Shown here piece after piece: positions 1 through 11,600 of a stretch of 64,000 nucleotides of DNA. Every line of letters begins with the position of its first letter. Position 1 is the stretch's first letter. This stretch comes from Alitta virens (taxonomy: Eukaryota > Annelida > Polychaeta > Phyllodocida > Nereididae). A program made the position numbers and the translations under genes. The stretch spans positions 5,669,407 to 5,733,406 of the forward strand of contig OW028584.1 of assembly GCA_932294295.1 (NCBI GenBank). The letters run 5' to 3'. A model generated the notes under the pieces. The model did not search any database and had not been told where the DNA came from. It saw nothing but the letters and a program-made list of their open reading frames with translations.

Positions 1-317
1 GACAATTAGCCCAAATTTATGACCCTTTTAAAGCCTTTAACACCATTTTATATCGCCATCACAGCTGTCTCGATATCAGCAGTAAATCTCATGCCATTTG
101 CACCTAGAAAATTAACGAAAGAGAACAACATTTTTTTTATCTCAGTTTAAGAGCTACGACAAATGTGGAGTTCAGTAAGGTCACACTAGAATTTAATGGA
201 GGACTTACTGATAAAATGCCATACTTCCGCCACCGTTGGTCCAACGTAATTACATGACGCACATACTCTACCGACTTTACAATTACGCCATTGGGAGGTC
301 TGTTCAAGCATGAGTCT

Positions 318-372
318 ATCTCACACCTGGGTGGAGTGGAGCAAAGAGTTACAGAGGATCTGCTCAGTTCCT
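318..372. repeat. Dispersed repeat R2, copy 1
   Basis: About 50 bp, including GGAGTGGAGCAAAGAGTTAC and GGATCTGCTCAGTTC, recur nearly unchanged at 17488-17546. Just upstream (about 300-320) lies a SINE-D tail-like motif, GTTCAAGCATGAGTCTATCT. The family is unclassified. Confidence 0.6.
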
Positions 373-412
373 CCATGCCATGGTGTGGGCTCGCACGGAC
401 AACCGTTTGATT

Positions 413-644
413 TATCTATCTAGCTATTGACCTATCTATCTCACTATCTATCTATCTATCTATCTCTCTATCTGTCTATCCATCTGTAAGTCTGTCTATC
501 TATCTGTATGTCTGTCTATCTATCTATCTACTGGTCTATCGGTCTATCTATCTACCTATCTATTTATCTATCTATCTATCTATCTCTCTACCTATCTATA
601 TTTCTATCTACCTATCGATCTACCAATCTATCTATCTGTGTATA

Positions 645-701
<57 letters not shown>

Positions 702-930
702 GTCTATCTGTCTATCTATCTGCCTATCTATCTATCCATCTATCTATCTATCTGTCTATCTACCTATCTATCTGTCTATCTATCTATCTATCTATCTGTC
801 TATCTATCTATCTATCTATCTATCTGTCTATCTGTCTATCTACCTATCTATCTGTCTATCTGTCTATCTATCTATATACCTACCTATCTATCTATCTATA
901 TGTCTATCTACCTATCTACCTATCTATCAA
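413..930. repeat. (TATC)n microsatellite array
   Basis: About 500 bp of TATC/TGTC/TACC tetranucleotides with interspersed variants. All frames read as LSIY-type repeats, so the long open frames here are not genes. TATC is also the 3' tail of SINE-C in this window, a plausible seed, but no SINE body is visible beside this array. Confidence 0.95.
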
Positions 931-1446
931 AACCATAAGTAGCAGCATGACTATAATCTTTTATTACTAATTACACCTACCATGTTCATGTTGAGTAGCA
1001 TATACATGACATTTTTTTGCATGTTATTTTGTCATGTAAAGCATTAGTCTACACGTTTATGACAGGTAACATACCCTGGGAGTGTTTCGAAATATATCCT
1101 AATGTTACGTATAGGCCTATCACTGGCTGGTAAACATTTCTGTGTGACATGAGCCGTCTACCTGTGCTGTAAGCCTCCCAGAAAAAAAAACTGGCAATTC
1201 TTTGAAAATGCAGATGAAAATAACAAAAACAGAAAACGTTAATAAAGTATATGGTCTGATTCTGATACATGAAAGGTTGTCAACACCGAAAACATTTTGA
1301 CAGATATATTTTCAAAAAATCTACAAAAATACAGACACTACTTCCTTTTTTGTTGAGGGTACGATATCATATGTATAGAGAATCAAGAATTAAAAAGCTA
1401 TCTTGTTATTGAAACTACTGATAAACTGCTTCACATATGATTCCGA
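931..1446. other. No feature recognised
   Basis: AT-rich unique sequence between a microsatellite and a minisatellite. No repeat shared with the rest of the window and no coding signal was seen. Confidence 0.5.
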
Positions 1447-1631
1447 TACTGAGATAATAGCATGAATTGGACTGAGATAATAGCATGAATAATACTGAGA
1501 TAATAGCATGAATTATACTGAGTTATTGCATGAATTATATTGAGATAATAGCATGAATTGGACTGAGATAATAGCATGAATTATACTGAGATAATAGCAT
1601 GAATTGTTCTGAGATAATAGCATGAATTGTA
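1447..1631. repeat. 23-bp minisatellite, array 1
   Basis: About eight tandem copies of a 23-bp unit, ACTGAGATAATAGCATGAAT plus three variable bases. The array ends in TGAATTGTAATACTATAATA, the same 3' boundary as the second array at 2562-2862. Confidence 0.9.
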
Positions 1632-2561
1632 ATACTATAATACAAAGCTTGATTGATTGATTGATTGATCGATTCAAAAATACAATAACTTAGGGTAGCA
1701 ATTTACATACAAAATCTGATTGCAATTAGTCCCTGAGGTTAAATAAAATCATAAGAAGCAATGTAGAATTGGTACAAAATGATATATAAATGCACAAATC
1801 AAAATTTGTTGAAACCTAATAATATTTTAAAAAGTAGAGGTTGGAGAAATATTTTTTAAAACAATTTAGCATTTTGTTGCACAGACAATCAACTTTGTAA
1901 AAAAAAAAATATATATATTTAATGAATATAAACAATATTATAATCTTAAAAATGTCTAGGTCTTACAGAGATTTTGAAAGCCATTTATAACAAGAATATT
2001 ATTTTTCAAAAAAAGAATAGATACCCGGTGTTGTGCGTAGAACGCCAGCAGCACTAGGCCTACAATGTAAACACTTTAATACACAGGGAAATCCTGCCAA
2101 AACTGTTTTAACCATTTGGTGAAGACCTAGGCCAAGGTATAATAAAAATAATACAAATTATGGAAACTGAAATTAGCTACGCCAGACTAAAAATATGAGT
2201 TGTTTGATTACTGGTCTATTTCCAAATTGATAATCATAATTCATAATTAGCTCTTATGAGCAGTTTCAAATATCCCAGTTATTAGAAGTGACAGAGTTAA
2301 TTATGAGTCGTTATACTTCACAGTGGATTAATGAAGTTCAGAGACCGAACCTTTCAGGCAGTTCTAGACTTTACTAATTTCTCATAATTTTCACGGAATT
2401 CATTTCACAAGTGTCAGGTACAGATATTTTCATGATTATCTCAACCAAGCTGAAAATATGGAAAAAAGAAAAAAAGACTTTGAAAAATTTCAGAAACTCA
2501 TAATCTATTTATTATGCATTTCATAAAAGATAAATTAAGTTTTGAAAGCGGTCTCTTCCAG
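1632..2561. other. AT-rich spacer between two sister minisatellites
   Basis: Begins with a short (TTGA)n run at about 1650, then AT-rich sequence. No ORF or known element was recognised. It separates two arrays of the same 23-bp unit. Confidence 0.5.
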
Positions 2562-2862
2562 GTACTGAGATGATAGCATGCATTTTACTGAGATGATAGC
2601 ATGAATTGTACTGAGATGATAGCATGAATTGTACTGAGATGATAGCATGAATTGTACTGAGATGATAGCGTGAATTGTACTGAGATAATAGCATGAATTA
2701 TACTTAGATAATAGCATGAATTATACTTAAATAATAGCATGAATTGTACTGAGATAATAGCATGAATTGTTCTGAGATAATAGCATGAATTTTACTGAGG
2801 TAATAGCATGAATAGTACTGAGATAATAGCATGAATTGTTCTGAGATGATAGCATGAATTGT
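2562..2862. repeat. 23-bp minisatellite, array 2
   Basis: About thirteen copies of the unit seen at 1447-1631. Copies in the first half carry GATGATAGC, those in the second half GATAATAGC, suggesting local homogenisation. It shares its 3' exit sequence with array 1. Confidence 0.9.
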
Positions 2863-2937
2863 AATACTATAATACATTATTTGATGAATGCTGACATTTG
2901 TTCAAAAACATCTTTAATACTCTATTTTAATTTAGGC

Positions 2938-3196
2938 GCAAGTCCTTGAGCCTTACAACGGATGATAGAAATTGAGACGAAGGCTGATTATTAGCGATTG
3001 TTCTGTTATATAAGGACACCATGAATAGCTCAGAGCTATTCGCAGTGCATGACCCTTAAAACTTTCACGGATTGTTGTACAACAAATGCATGACGAAAAT
3101 GCTGTAAATTCTTTCCGTTGACAACAGCTTCAAGAATCAAATTTATTACGCAAAAGTCTGTGAGCCTCAGAATGGATGATAGAAATTCAGAAACAT
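2938..3196. repeat. Diverged direct repeat pair (about 50 bp, 212 bp apart)
   Basis: Segments at 2938-2985 and 3150-3196 both contain GAGCC, then GGATGATAGAAATT with matching context, with moderate divergence. A small perfect hairpin, GAATAGCTC/GAGCTATTC, lies between them at about 3022-3040. Confidence 0.5.
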
Positions 3197-3566
3197 CAGA
3201 TAGGATGCGGAGATATAGAGGTTGCGGTTGCTTGGTAACTGCAGAAAAAAGCAGAGACAGTTCCCTCGAACACGACAGCCTGATTCAATTGTCTACAAAA
3301 CAAATCCCCACTGCATTTAAAGAATGACAATATAAAAGCACAAAACAAGTCATGTAAAGAATCGAAAAACTGCAGCTTCTTCTGTACAAGGAAATAAGAG
3401 AAATGTTGACAAAAAATATTGACGCTGGCCAGCACTGTACCTCCAACTACAATGTATGATGTATCTGACAATTGCAGTGAACTTCTGTAGAAATGTAGAC
3501 ACTGTCAAAAATAACTGACCCCACAGCCAATTTGACTAATCAGCTGGGTGGTCTAATGGTCAAGGC

Positions 3567-3680
3567 CAGATAGCATTCCAAATCGAGCCAGCTAGTGTCG
3601 TTTCTACATCGGCGGCTGTCAGTACAACATCGTTTAAACATCGCAGACACCGCGCCGATGTTGATACAATTTGGAATGCA
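3567..3680. mobile_element. M2 palindromic MITE, copy 1 (inside SINE-A)
   Basis: Starts CAGATAGCATTCCAAATCG and ends near CAATTTGGAATGC, matching the inverted ends of the other M2 copies. The outermost right bases are lost or merged with the SINE sequence. Confidence 0.75.
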
Positions 3681-3794
3681 TCTACGAATTTCACATTTGA
3701 CATCTCAGCTCAAGGTTCCAGGATCAATTCCCAGCCCAGGCACTCTTCATGAGCTACATCCCAGTTGGATGTCGATTAAATGAGATGGTGGTAG

Positions 3795-3988
3795 AGTAGG
3801 TGGTGGTGGTGGATTAGGGCTTTACGTCCTGTATTTCTGCACCTGATGGGCTAATTAGGACAGGTAGGGACCATGGCAATGAGATGATGGATGAAACAGC
3901 CATCCAACATAGGATCAACCGGGAATTGAATCAGGGACCCAGTGGTTGGAAGCCCAGTGCGCTACCACTGAGCTAAGCCCCAACCCGA
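3795..3988 (-). mobile_element. SINE-B copy 1 (reverse, nested)
   Basis: On the reverse strand it reads GGGGCTTAGCTCAGTGGTAG, a tRNA-Gly-like anticodon region (CTTCCAAC), a degenerate B box, the GGATGGCTGTTTCATCC body and a CCACCACC tail. It is flanked by imperfect direct repeats of GAGATG..TAGAGTAG, consistent with target-primed insertion into SINE-A. Confidence 0.85.
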
Positions 3989-4151
3989 GATGTTAGAGTA
4001 GAGGTGCCTTCTACTCAGTGTTTATGCTTGGGCAAGTAAAAGACCCCACCCGCGGGGTAAATGTGTAACACGGTGTTGAATCCAAACCTTATCTATATAA
4101 GTTATCATGACATCATTATGTTTGCCTCTGGCAATAAACTTCAGACCTAGT

Positions 4152-4328
4152 AGCATTTCTCTTGTACTCGGTGTCTATGCTGAGGCAAGTAAAATATCCC
4201 ACCCATGGGGTGAACGTGTGACATGGGTGGACTCCTCTCTCCCCTCATCAATAAACCCTGGATGGTGGCAAGAACCTGCCTTATAGGGCTGCACTTCCCA
4301 TATCGATCTATCGATCTATCTACCTATC
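4152..4328 (+). mobile_element. SINE-C 3' part with (TATC)n tail
   Basis: Starts inside the shared A/C core (TCTATGCTGAGGCAAGTAAA), continues through the SINE-C-specific GACTCCTCTCTCCCCTCATC region and GCACTTCCCATATC, and ends in a short TATC/GATC tail. The tRNA-like head is absent, so it is 5' truncated. Confidence 0.8.
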
Positions 4329-4337
4329 TTGACACAT

Positions 4338-4475
4338 TAACAAACAAGTTAGTCAACTTTATCTGACAACACAGTCAGCCTAGGTCAAATGTTATGTTAA
4401 GTGATATGTTTTGACTACGTAGTTAGTTATTATAAAGGTTGACCAACTTGTCAGATAAAGCTGATTGTTAGTCAA
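4338..4475. repeat. Small imperfect inverted repeat
   Basis: ACAAGTTAGTCAACTTTA near 4340 is inverted as TAAAGGTTGACCAACTTGT near 4433. It could be an eroded foldback element. No target duplication was identified. Confidence 0.35.
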
Positions 4476-5166
4476 AAGCTGGCTACCGTAAAAAAGTTCC
4501 AGAATGTCGTTCAAAATTTCGAAAAAAGTTGGCTGTTGGTTACTAACCTTCAAAGAAATTAGCTTTTTTATTTTGATGATCCGAGTGATCTGAACACATC
4601 AAGTAGCTCAGTATTCAGCCTTGTGCTAAGGGGAGGGGTGGGGGGGGGGGGGGAGGTTGAGTATCTGCTGCATAAACTCACAGCAACGCCATCACTGTCT
4701 ATAATTTTGTTTTTACTGTGCATTACTTTTTTATATTGCTAATAAAGAATTTCAAACAAACTGTGACTGCAAACCTAACATAATTATATTGTACAAATCA
4801 CCTTCCATATATTGTCACAATATGGCAGTGTAGACCATGAGAAATATTGCAGAAATGTTTCATATAAAGTCCTCACAATGCACAATCTTTTGAGTACACT
4901 GCATGAAATAGTTTACCACCATTTTAAAAAGATATTTATGATATCAATGTTTTTAAGAGGAAGCTAAAACAATATATTTTAATGTAATTTATCTTATCTT
5001 ATTTTTTATGATTTTATATATATTTTCTTATTTTAGTTAATTTATGTACTTATACTTAATAATTGACATAAAACCAATATATCTATAGCCAGATTCAGTT
5101 AGCATTTTCTCAATAAGTTAGCCATGTCTGATGCTGCCTCATCGTTGAGTGCCTTCCAAGTTAGGC

Positions 5167-5318
5167 TACATGGCCAATTGTGCCACGTGCGTTTTCCATG
5201 AGAATGATAAACGCATGGAAAACGCATGGTTTTTGCTTCATCATAATTAGCTAAAACCATGCGTTTTCCATGCATTTATCCTTCTCATGGAAAACAGACT
5301 AGCACATTTAGCCATGTA
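5167..5318. mobile_element. M1 palindromic MITE, copy 1 (long form)
   Basis: TA-CATGGCCAATTGTGCC at the left and an inverted, slightly diverged right end (GCACATTTAGCCATG-TA). The whole element is near-palindromic around an AT-rich centre. The left arm carries an intact CACGTG. Confidence 0.9.
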
Positions 5319-6754
5319 GTGGGAAGTCACTTTCCGAGTCATGTTGAGAATCTTGAATCCAATTCTGGGACTAATGGACAACCAGCTAACTACACAAGAT
5401 TCAAGCATATGTAGGTGGTCAGGATAATTGGAACCACAGTCCTGAGACCTGTGAGTGTGAATAGAATGCTGTTACAACACTGTATATAGGAGAAACAATC
5501 GCACAAAAAAACAACTGCCATGTACTTACCGACTCGCAATTACACACGGAGGCAATTGTGTCCACTACAAATGGCTAACCCAGCATTCCCCCAACAATTG
5601 TTTCCCATCACGTGGGTTAATTATTCAGGCAGTCGCATTGTTCTAGAACGAGGCTATTGTTGATATCCCACGTGACGTACTTGGGGTCCACTTGTTCACA
5701 TTCTGAATGATATTAGGCACACAAGACAGCCTCGTCCTGAGGACATCTCATTGTTAATTATTACCTTGATTTGGGCCAGATCTGTTTTCTTAAGACCACT
5801 TCACTATTAAGACCTCATCATTAAACCACTTCACTATTAGGACCACCTTGCTACTTTACTATGCATGAAGACCACGTGACCAATTTAGGAACGAATATTT
5901 TTTCTCGATTGTCGACTTTAGTAGATGTCATATTGATTGGAATGTTTCAATCGAACTATTGCTACTTATAATGTCAAATACGACCCAAAAAAAACACCCC
6001 AAAAAAACACAAAAACAATGAGACATTCATTTCGTCATTTGACCATTAAGGTCACATGATATTCATAGTCTTAATATATATTCGCCATTTGTGCATATTA
6101 TCTCGGGAATGATATATTACGTTATTCAGCCAAACTAAGGCAGCATTAAGTACATATTATTTTATTCCTCAACCATCAGCCAAACTTTTCAAGAGAAATT
6201 CAAAACAAACTGACATCATTAAATGTGAGGTTTCCTATCTTTATGATGACAATTAGTTGCCTTCTTATTAATATCATTACTATATAGGCCATCCACATCA
6301 TAATGATCTCTCTAATACCGTAGAACTAAAGTACACTAAAGCCTGCCTTCATTGGGAAGACCTCTAACATATATGTCTCAGTGGTATATCTTCGCCACAA
6401 AGGTGTAATACAGGGAACGAAGTGTCTCTTGTGATTACAGACGATTCAAAGATATCACATAGCATCATACTGGTAGTCTACTAAGATCTGAGAGACTGGC
6501 ATCATACAGATCTTCTTCTTGGTGCTACAGGGGTCAAAGCAAGATGTATCAAGGGTTTAGCAATGAACAGAAATTGCCCATTACCATGCAATGGCCTATC
6601 AATTTCACCGGCACGTGTCGACAAATGTTAATCAGGACAATGATCAAGATTGAGACAACTGGGTCAACAGGAAACAAGAGAAGCAAATAAGGAAACTATG
6701 GTATACATCCATGTACAACTTGTCGTTTAGCTTAGGTTCTATACCACCAGCATT
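5319..6754. other. No feature recognised
   Basis: About 1.4 kb of unique sequence. The motif TTCACTATTA(A/G)GACC occurs twice near 5795-5845 and reappears inverted at 37470-37515 and in part at 33225. No coding or transposon structure was found. Confidence 0.5.
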
Positions 6755-6955
6755 GGGGTGGGGGCCTAGCTCAGTGGTAGTGCAGTGCTGGGCTTCCAAC
6801 CACGGGGTAATTGGTTCGATTCCTGGTCAAGCCCAAGTTGGATGACTGTTTCATCCATCATCTCATTGCCATGGTCCCTGCCTGTCCCAATTAGCCCATC
6901 GGGTGCAGAAATATAGGACGTTAAGCCCTATTCAACCCACCCACCACCCACCCGC
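6755..6955 (+). mobile_element. SINE-B copy 2
   Basis: GGGGCCTAGCTCAGTGGTAG (A-box region), GGTTCGATTCC (exact B box), the GATGACTGTTTCATCC body, CTGTCCCAATTAGCCCATC, and a CCACCCACC tail. AGCATTG flanks both ends as a likely short target duplication. Confidence 0.9.
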
Positions 6956-7103
6956 TAGCATTGTGATTGTATTTCTGAACAATGTATCTGTCTGTGTAGT
7001 ACACATGCATGGTCAATGTACAATACACATACACAGTGTGTAAAATGTAAATTTTACATTGTAAATTGACCATGCGCATGATGCTTGAAGATCAGCTTAT
7101 TAA

Positions 7104-7628
7104 AGGTGCCCTAAGATGAAAATTTCATTTTTTTAGTTTTGTGAGCCAAATGGAAGAATATACCCTAAAATGCACTTTTCCAGAATCCTAGATTAATTTG
7201 TCAAAATTGAACCCTAAAAATCTTACTTTGAATTGACATTTTCAAGTCAGAAGCAATGCAGTGAAGAGATAGCTCATTATATATGCATGACATCACATCA
7301 GGAACTTAATTGGCCTGACCAGGGGTTAAAGGCCTGGGAATCACTGAGGTGTGACCAGATGCAAGGATGCTGCAACCAAGCATCACAGCTCACCTGTTGC
7401 CTATTGGCTGGCTGCTGCTTAATGGCATCATGTGATATCCCGATGTGACGTAACTGGCTCACCAGAGGGCACTGTGGCATGACCAAAAGTTTAAGCAGGA
7501 GAATTACTCAAAATATGCCTCTTTTAGGGTTTTAGAATTACGCAATGGCAGTGTGATAAGTGTCATTTTGTTTATAAGATATATTCTAACACATTGATGA
7601 AATAAAAAAAATCCATTTTAGGGCACCT
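7104..7628. mobile_element. Candidate piggyBac-like non-autonomous element
   Basis: Inverted ends AGGTGCCCTAAGATG and CCATTTTAGGGCACCT, each flanked by TTAA (7100-7103 and 7629-7632). TTAA target sites are the hallmark of the piggyBac superfamily. The 525-bp interior has no transposase; two short open frames read through it on opposite strands. The superfamily call rests on target site and end position only. Confidence 0.75.
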
Positions 7629-7687
7629 TTAATAACCAATTTTGAAAAGAAAAGAAAAACTATATTGGTCTAAGACACGGAGATAAA

Positions 7688-8108
7688 CAGTTGGGTCATA
7701 CGTTTACATACAGCTGAGTATTATACCAACATTTTATTGTGACAACCATTCTGTAGTAAATTTCCAATCAACGATGATTTTAATATGAAGGACATCATGT
7801 AAATTATCTAAATCAAATGCAAATCTGAGGCATAACCACTTTCATGAGGTACTGTGTAATATTCTCTTTCATGAAGTCTAAAACTGGTGGGTCATAAATT
7901 ACATGCACTAACCTCAATGGCTAATGGTTTGTCCAATAAAGTGTGATATATAACCAAATTTCCATGATTAATTTGCTCTTTATTTAAATAATTTACATGA
8001 TGTCCTTCGTATTAAATCCATCGTTGATTGGAAACTTACCACAGAATTGTTCTCACAATAAAATGTTTGTACAATAATCAGCTGTACGTAAAAGTATGAC
8101 CCCAACTG
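7688..8108. mobile_element. Tc1-like MITE with about 125-bp inverted arms
   Basis: The left arm starts CAGTTGGGTCATACGTTTAC and the right arm is its inverse (ending CCCAACTG). Similarity continues for about 125 bp per arm, including TTTCCAATCAACGATG and GGACATCATGTAAATTAT. Known Tc1-family termini start CAGTTGAAGTC..GTTTACATACA, a close match. TA follows the right end at 8109; the left TA appears mutated. The 170-bp centre has no ORF. Confidence 0.8.
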
Positions 8109-8522
8109 TAGGTCAACAGATTGAATGATATCATTTCAACTATCATGACAGTGTATAAATGGGTTATTTACAATGTGACTATGCAAATAGAGGCACAAAG
8201 GCTGAACATCAGAGAGATCGTTTGTAGGCTCCATTCTATAGGCAGCCCTATAGTGTCTATGTATATCATGTTGTATAAACTTACCATGACTGCCAGTGCA
8301 CATGGGAATTAATATTGATCCCCAAAGATAACACACCCTTAATATGATACACATGGTGCAGTATCACTATGAATAGATCAATGGCTATAGCATCTGCCTA
8401 ATATGGTTTGGTACACTTATTTGAGGGTTATGCAAGTGTTACGTCACAGGCTTTTAAACGATAATAATTAACCCAGTATAGGTTATCCAGAGCTGTGCTA
8501 GGCTAGGTATGGATACTGCACA

Positions 8523-10866
8523 GTGTACATTGCTCAGAGCCCTGTGTCACAGGCAAAACTGCAGAGTGTGCATTGCTAAGAGTCCTGTGTCACAGCGAAA
8601 CTGCAGACTGTCCATTGCTTAGAGCCCTGTGTCACAGGCAAAACTGCAGAGTGTACATTGTTTAGAGACCTGTGTCACAGGCAAAACTGCAGAGTGTAAA
8701 TTGCTAAGAGCCCTGTGTCACAGGCAAAACTGCAGAGTGTGCATTGCTCAGAGCCCTGTGTTACAGGCAAAACTGCAGAGTGTACATTGCTAAGCGTCCT
8801 GTGTCACAGGCAAAACTGCAGAGTGTACATTGCTAAGAGCCCTGTGTTACAGGCAAAACTGCAGAGTGTGCATTGCTCAGAGCCCTGTGTTACAGGCAAA
8901 ACTGCAGAGTGTGCATTGCTCAGAGCCCTGTGTTACAGGCAAAACTGCAGAGTGTACATTGCTAAGAGCCCTGTGTCACAAGCAAAACTGGAGAGTGTGC
9001 ACTGCTCAGAGCCCTGTGTTACAGGCAAAACTGCAGAGTGTACATTGCTTAGAGCCCTGTGTTACAGGCAAAACTGCAGAGTGTACATTGCTAAGAGCCC
9101 TGTGTTGCAGGCAAAACTGCAGAGTGTACATTGCTAAGAGTCCTGTGTCACAGGCAAAACTGCAGAGTGTACATTGCTTAGAGCCCTGTGTCACAGGCAA
9201 AACTGCAGAGTGTACATTGTTTAGACACCTGTGTCACAGGCAAAACTGCAGAGTGTACATTGCTTAGAGACCTGTGTCACAGGCAAAACTGCACAGTGTA
9301 CATTGCTTAGAGCCCTGTGTTACAGGCAAAACTGCAGAGTGTACATTGCTTAGACACCTGTGTCACAGGCAAAACTGCAGAGTGTACATTGCTTAGAGAC
9401 CTGTGTCACAGGCAAAACTGCACAGTGTACATTGCTTAGAGCCCTGTGTCACAGGCAAAACTACAGAGTGTAAATTGCTTAGACACCTGTGTCACAGGCA
9501 AAACTGCAGAGTGTACATTGCTTAGAGACCTGTGTCACAGGCAAAACTGCAGAGTGTACATTGCTTAGAGACCTGTGTCACAGGCAAAACTGCACAGTGT
9601 ACATTGCTTAGAGCCCTGTGTTACAGGCAAAACTGCAGAGTGTACATTGCTTAGAGCCCTGTGTTACAGGCAAAACTGCAGAGTGTACATTGCTTAGAGA
9701 CCTGTGTCACAGGCAAAACAGCAGAGTGTACATTGCTTAGAGACCTGTGTCACAGGCAAAACTGCAGAGTGTACATTGCTTAGAGACCTGTGTCACAGGC
9801 AAAACTGCAGAGTGTACATTGCTTAGAGACCTGTGTCACAGGCAAAACTGCAGAGTGTACATTGCTTAGAGCCCTGTGTCACAGGCAAAACTGCAGAGTG
9901 TACATTGCTTAGAGACCTGAGTCACAGGCAAAACTGCAGAGTGTACATTGCTTAGACACCTGTGTCACAGGCAAAACTGCAGAGTGTACATTGCTAAGAG
10001 TCCTGTGTCACAGGCAAAACTGCAGAGTGTACATTGCTTAGAGCCCTGTGTCACAGGCAAAACTGCAGAGTGTACATTGTTTAGACACCTGTGTCACAGG
10101 CAAAACTGCAGAGTGTACATTGCTTAGAGACCTGTGTCACAGGCAAAACTGCACAGTGTACATTGCTTAGAGCCCTGTGTTACAGGCAAAACTGCAGAGT
10201 GTACATTGCTTAGACACCTGTGTCACAGGCAAAACTGCAGAGTGTACATTGCTTAGAGACCTGTGTCACAGGCAAAACTGCACAGTGTACATTGCTTAGA
10301 GCCCTGTGTTACAGGCAAAACTGCAGAGTGTACATTGCTTAGAGCCCTGTGTTACAGGCAAAACTGCAGAGTATACATTGCTTAGAGACCTGTGTCACAG
10401 GCAAAACTGCAGAGTGTACATTGCTTAGAGACCTGTGTCACAGGCAAAACTGCAGAGTGTACATTGCTTAGAGACCTGTGTCACAGACAAAACTGCAGAG
10501 TGTACATTGCTTAGAGCCCTGTATTACAGGCAAAACTGCAGAGTGTGCATTGCTCAGAGCCCTGTGTTACAGGCAAAACTGCAGAGTGTACATTGCTTAG
10601 AGACCTGTGTCACAGGCAAAACTGCAGAGTGTACATTGCTTAGAGACCTGTGTCACAGGCAAAACTGCAGAGTTTACATTGCTTAGAGACCTGTGTCACA
10701 GGCAAAACTGCAGAGTGTACATTGCTTAGAGCCCTGTGTCACAGGCAAAACTGCAGAGTGTACATTGCTTAGAGACCTGTGTCACAGGCAAAACTGCAGA
10801 GTGTACATTGCTTAGACACCTGTGTCACAGGCAAAACTGCAGAGTGTACATTGCTTAGAGTCCTGG
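8523..10866. repeat. 43-bp satellite array (about 54 copies)
   Basis: The unit contains CATTGCTTAGAG, CCTGTGTCACAGG (inverted repeat around one base) and CAAAACTGCAGAGTGT. Variants are non-random: GCCCTGTGTTAC, GACCTGTGTCAC, ACACCTGTGTCAC and CTGCACAGTG types recur in blocks. A block of about 320 bp at 9121-9439 recurs unchanged 860 bp later (20 units). All reading frames are 43-residue repeats, an artefact of 3 x 43 nt. The right flank matches dispersed repeat R1. Confidence 0.97.
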
Positions 10867-10915
10867 GTTACTTGGTCACTGGAGTTTTTGGGGTTCTTAT
10901 CGCACTCCCTTGATC
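10860..10915 (+). repeat. R1-like sequence flanking the 43-bp satellite
   Basis: AGAGTCCTGGGTTAC, CACTGGAGTTTTTGGGG and the following bases resemble the R1 copies at 16428 and 57078 (AGAGCCCTGTGTTGGCCACT, GGGGTTTGAGGTC). The satellite may therefore have grown out of an R1 copy. Confidence 0.5.
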
Positions 10916-11418
10916 AAATATCATAACATTTCTAACTCAAAATGTATTAAACTGAATCCTGCTCTATTTGAACCAAAATGCTTGTATTGGGAGTGATTCT
11001 TCAAATACATTGCTAAATTTGGCTTTCTTTAAGCCGAATGCCATAAGCAATGCATTTTTTCTGATTGGTTAGTTTGCCTGCGGATTTGGTCTATCTATCA
11101 ATATAGCCTTGGTTGAAAAAGAAAAATTTTTATCATTAGCCTCAACAAATTAATTTGCTTTCTTCTATTAACTAGGCATACATCTCTAGGTTACCACATA
11201 GTTGTGATGACAACAAGAATGTATGCACCTTCACAATTGCTCCAGATTGCTTTAATAAAACAAGGTTATCATAAATCATAAATCAATTAGGAACCCTTCC
11301 TCCCGAGAGACTTAGGTGCAGTATGAAGCAGGGTAGCACTGTTTCAGTCAATTAAACGATATACACAGAGATGTAAACAAAAATTAGATTAGGTATTTAG
11401 TAACCATTTACATAATTG

Positions 11419-11600
11419 GGTTGGGGCCTAGCTCAGTGGTAGCGTGCTGGGCTTCCAACCACTGGGTCCCGGGTTCGATTCCTAGTCGAGCCTAAGTTGG
11501 ATGGCTGTTTCATCCTTCATCTCGTTGCCATGGTCCCTACCTGTCCTAATTAGTCCATCAGATGCTGAAATACAGCCCTGATTCAGCCACTCACCCGTTT
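11419..11600 (+). mobile_element. SINE-B copy 3
   Basis: Complete head with A box (TAGCTCAGTGGTAGCGTG) and exact B box (GGTTCGATTCC), body GGATGGCTGTTTCATCC, and a shortened tail. TTTACAT occurs on both sides as a likely target duplication. Confidence 0.9.

Larger units (their letters stand above)
3542..4150 (+). mobile_element. SINE-A copy 1, split by an M2 MITE and a SINE-B
   Basis: The tRNA-like head (GGTGGTCTAATGGTCAAGGC) is followed by an M2 insertion, then the B-box-like segment near 3715-3735, the CACTCTTCATGAGC body and the shared core (GGCAAGTAAAAGACCCCACC) near 4035. A reverse-strand SINE-B (3795-3988) lies between body and core. Removing both inserts gives an almost full SINE-A in the order seen at 19129-19410. 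Confidence 0.85.

Noticed and set aside
508..970. Long open frames in the first TATC array
   Set aside because: They are translated tetranucleotide repeats in two registers, with no non-repeat protein sequence.
4900..5000. Possible LINE C-terminus (NVFKRKLKQYIL before a TTATC-like run)
   Set aside because: The resemblance is a dozen residues only; too short to separate from chance in AT-rich DNA.
8715..9267. 140- and 145-codon frames that look like a cysteine-rich repeat protein
   Set aside because: Three 43-bp units equal 43 codons, so stop-free repeats are expected by chance; frames on both strands are open and no start, splice or promoter context exists.
11419..11490. tRNA-Gly-like gene
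   Set aside because: A and B boxes and a TCC-like anticodon loop are present, but the acceptor stem does not close and the same body follows in eight copies, so it is a SINE head.
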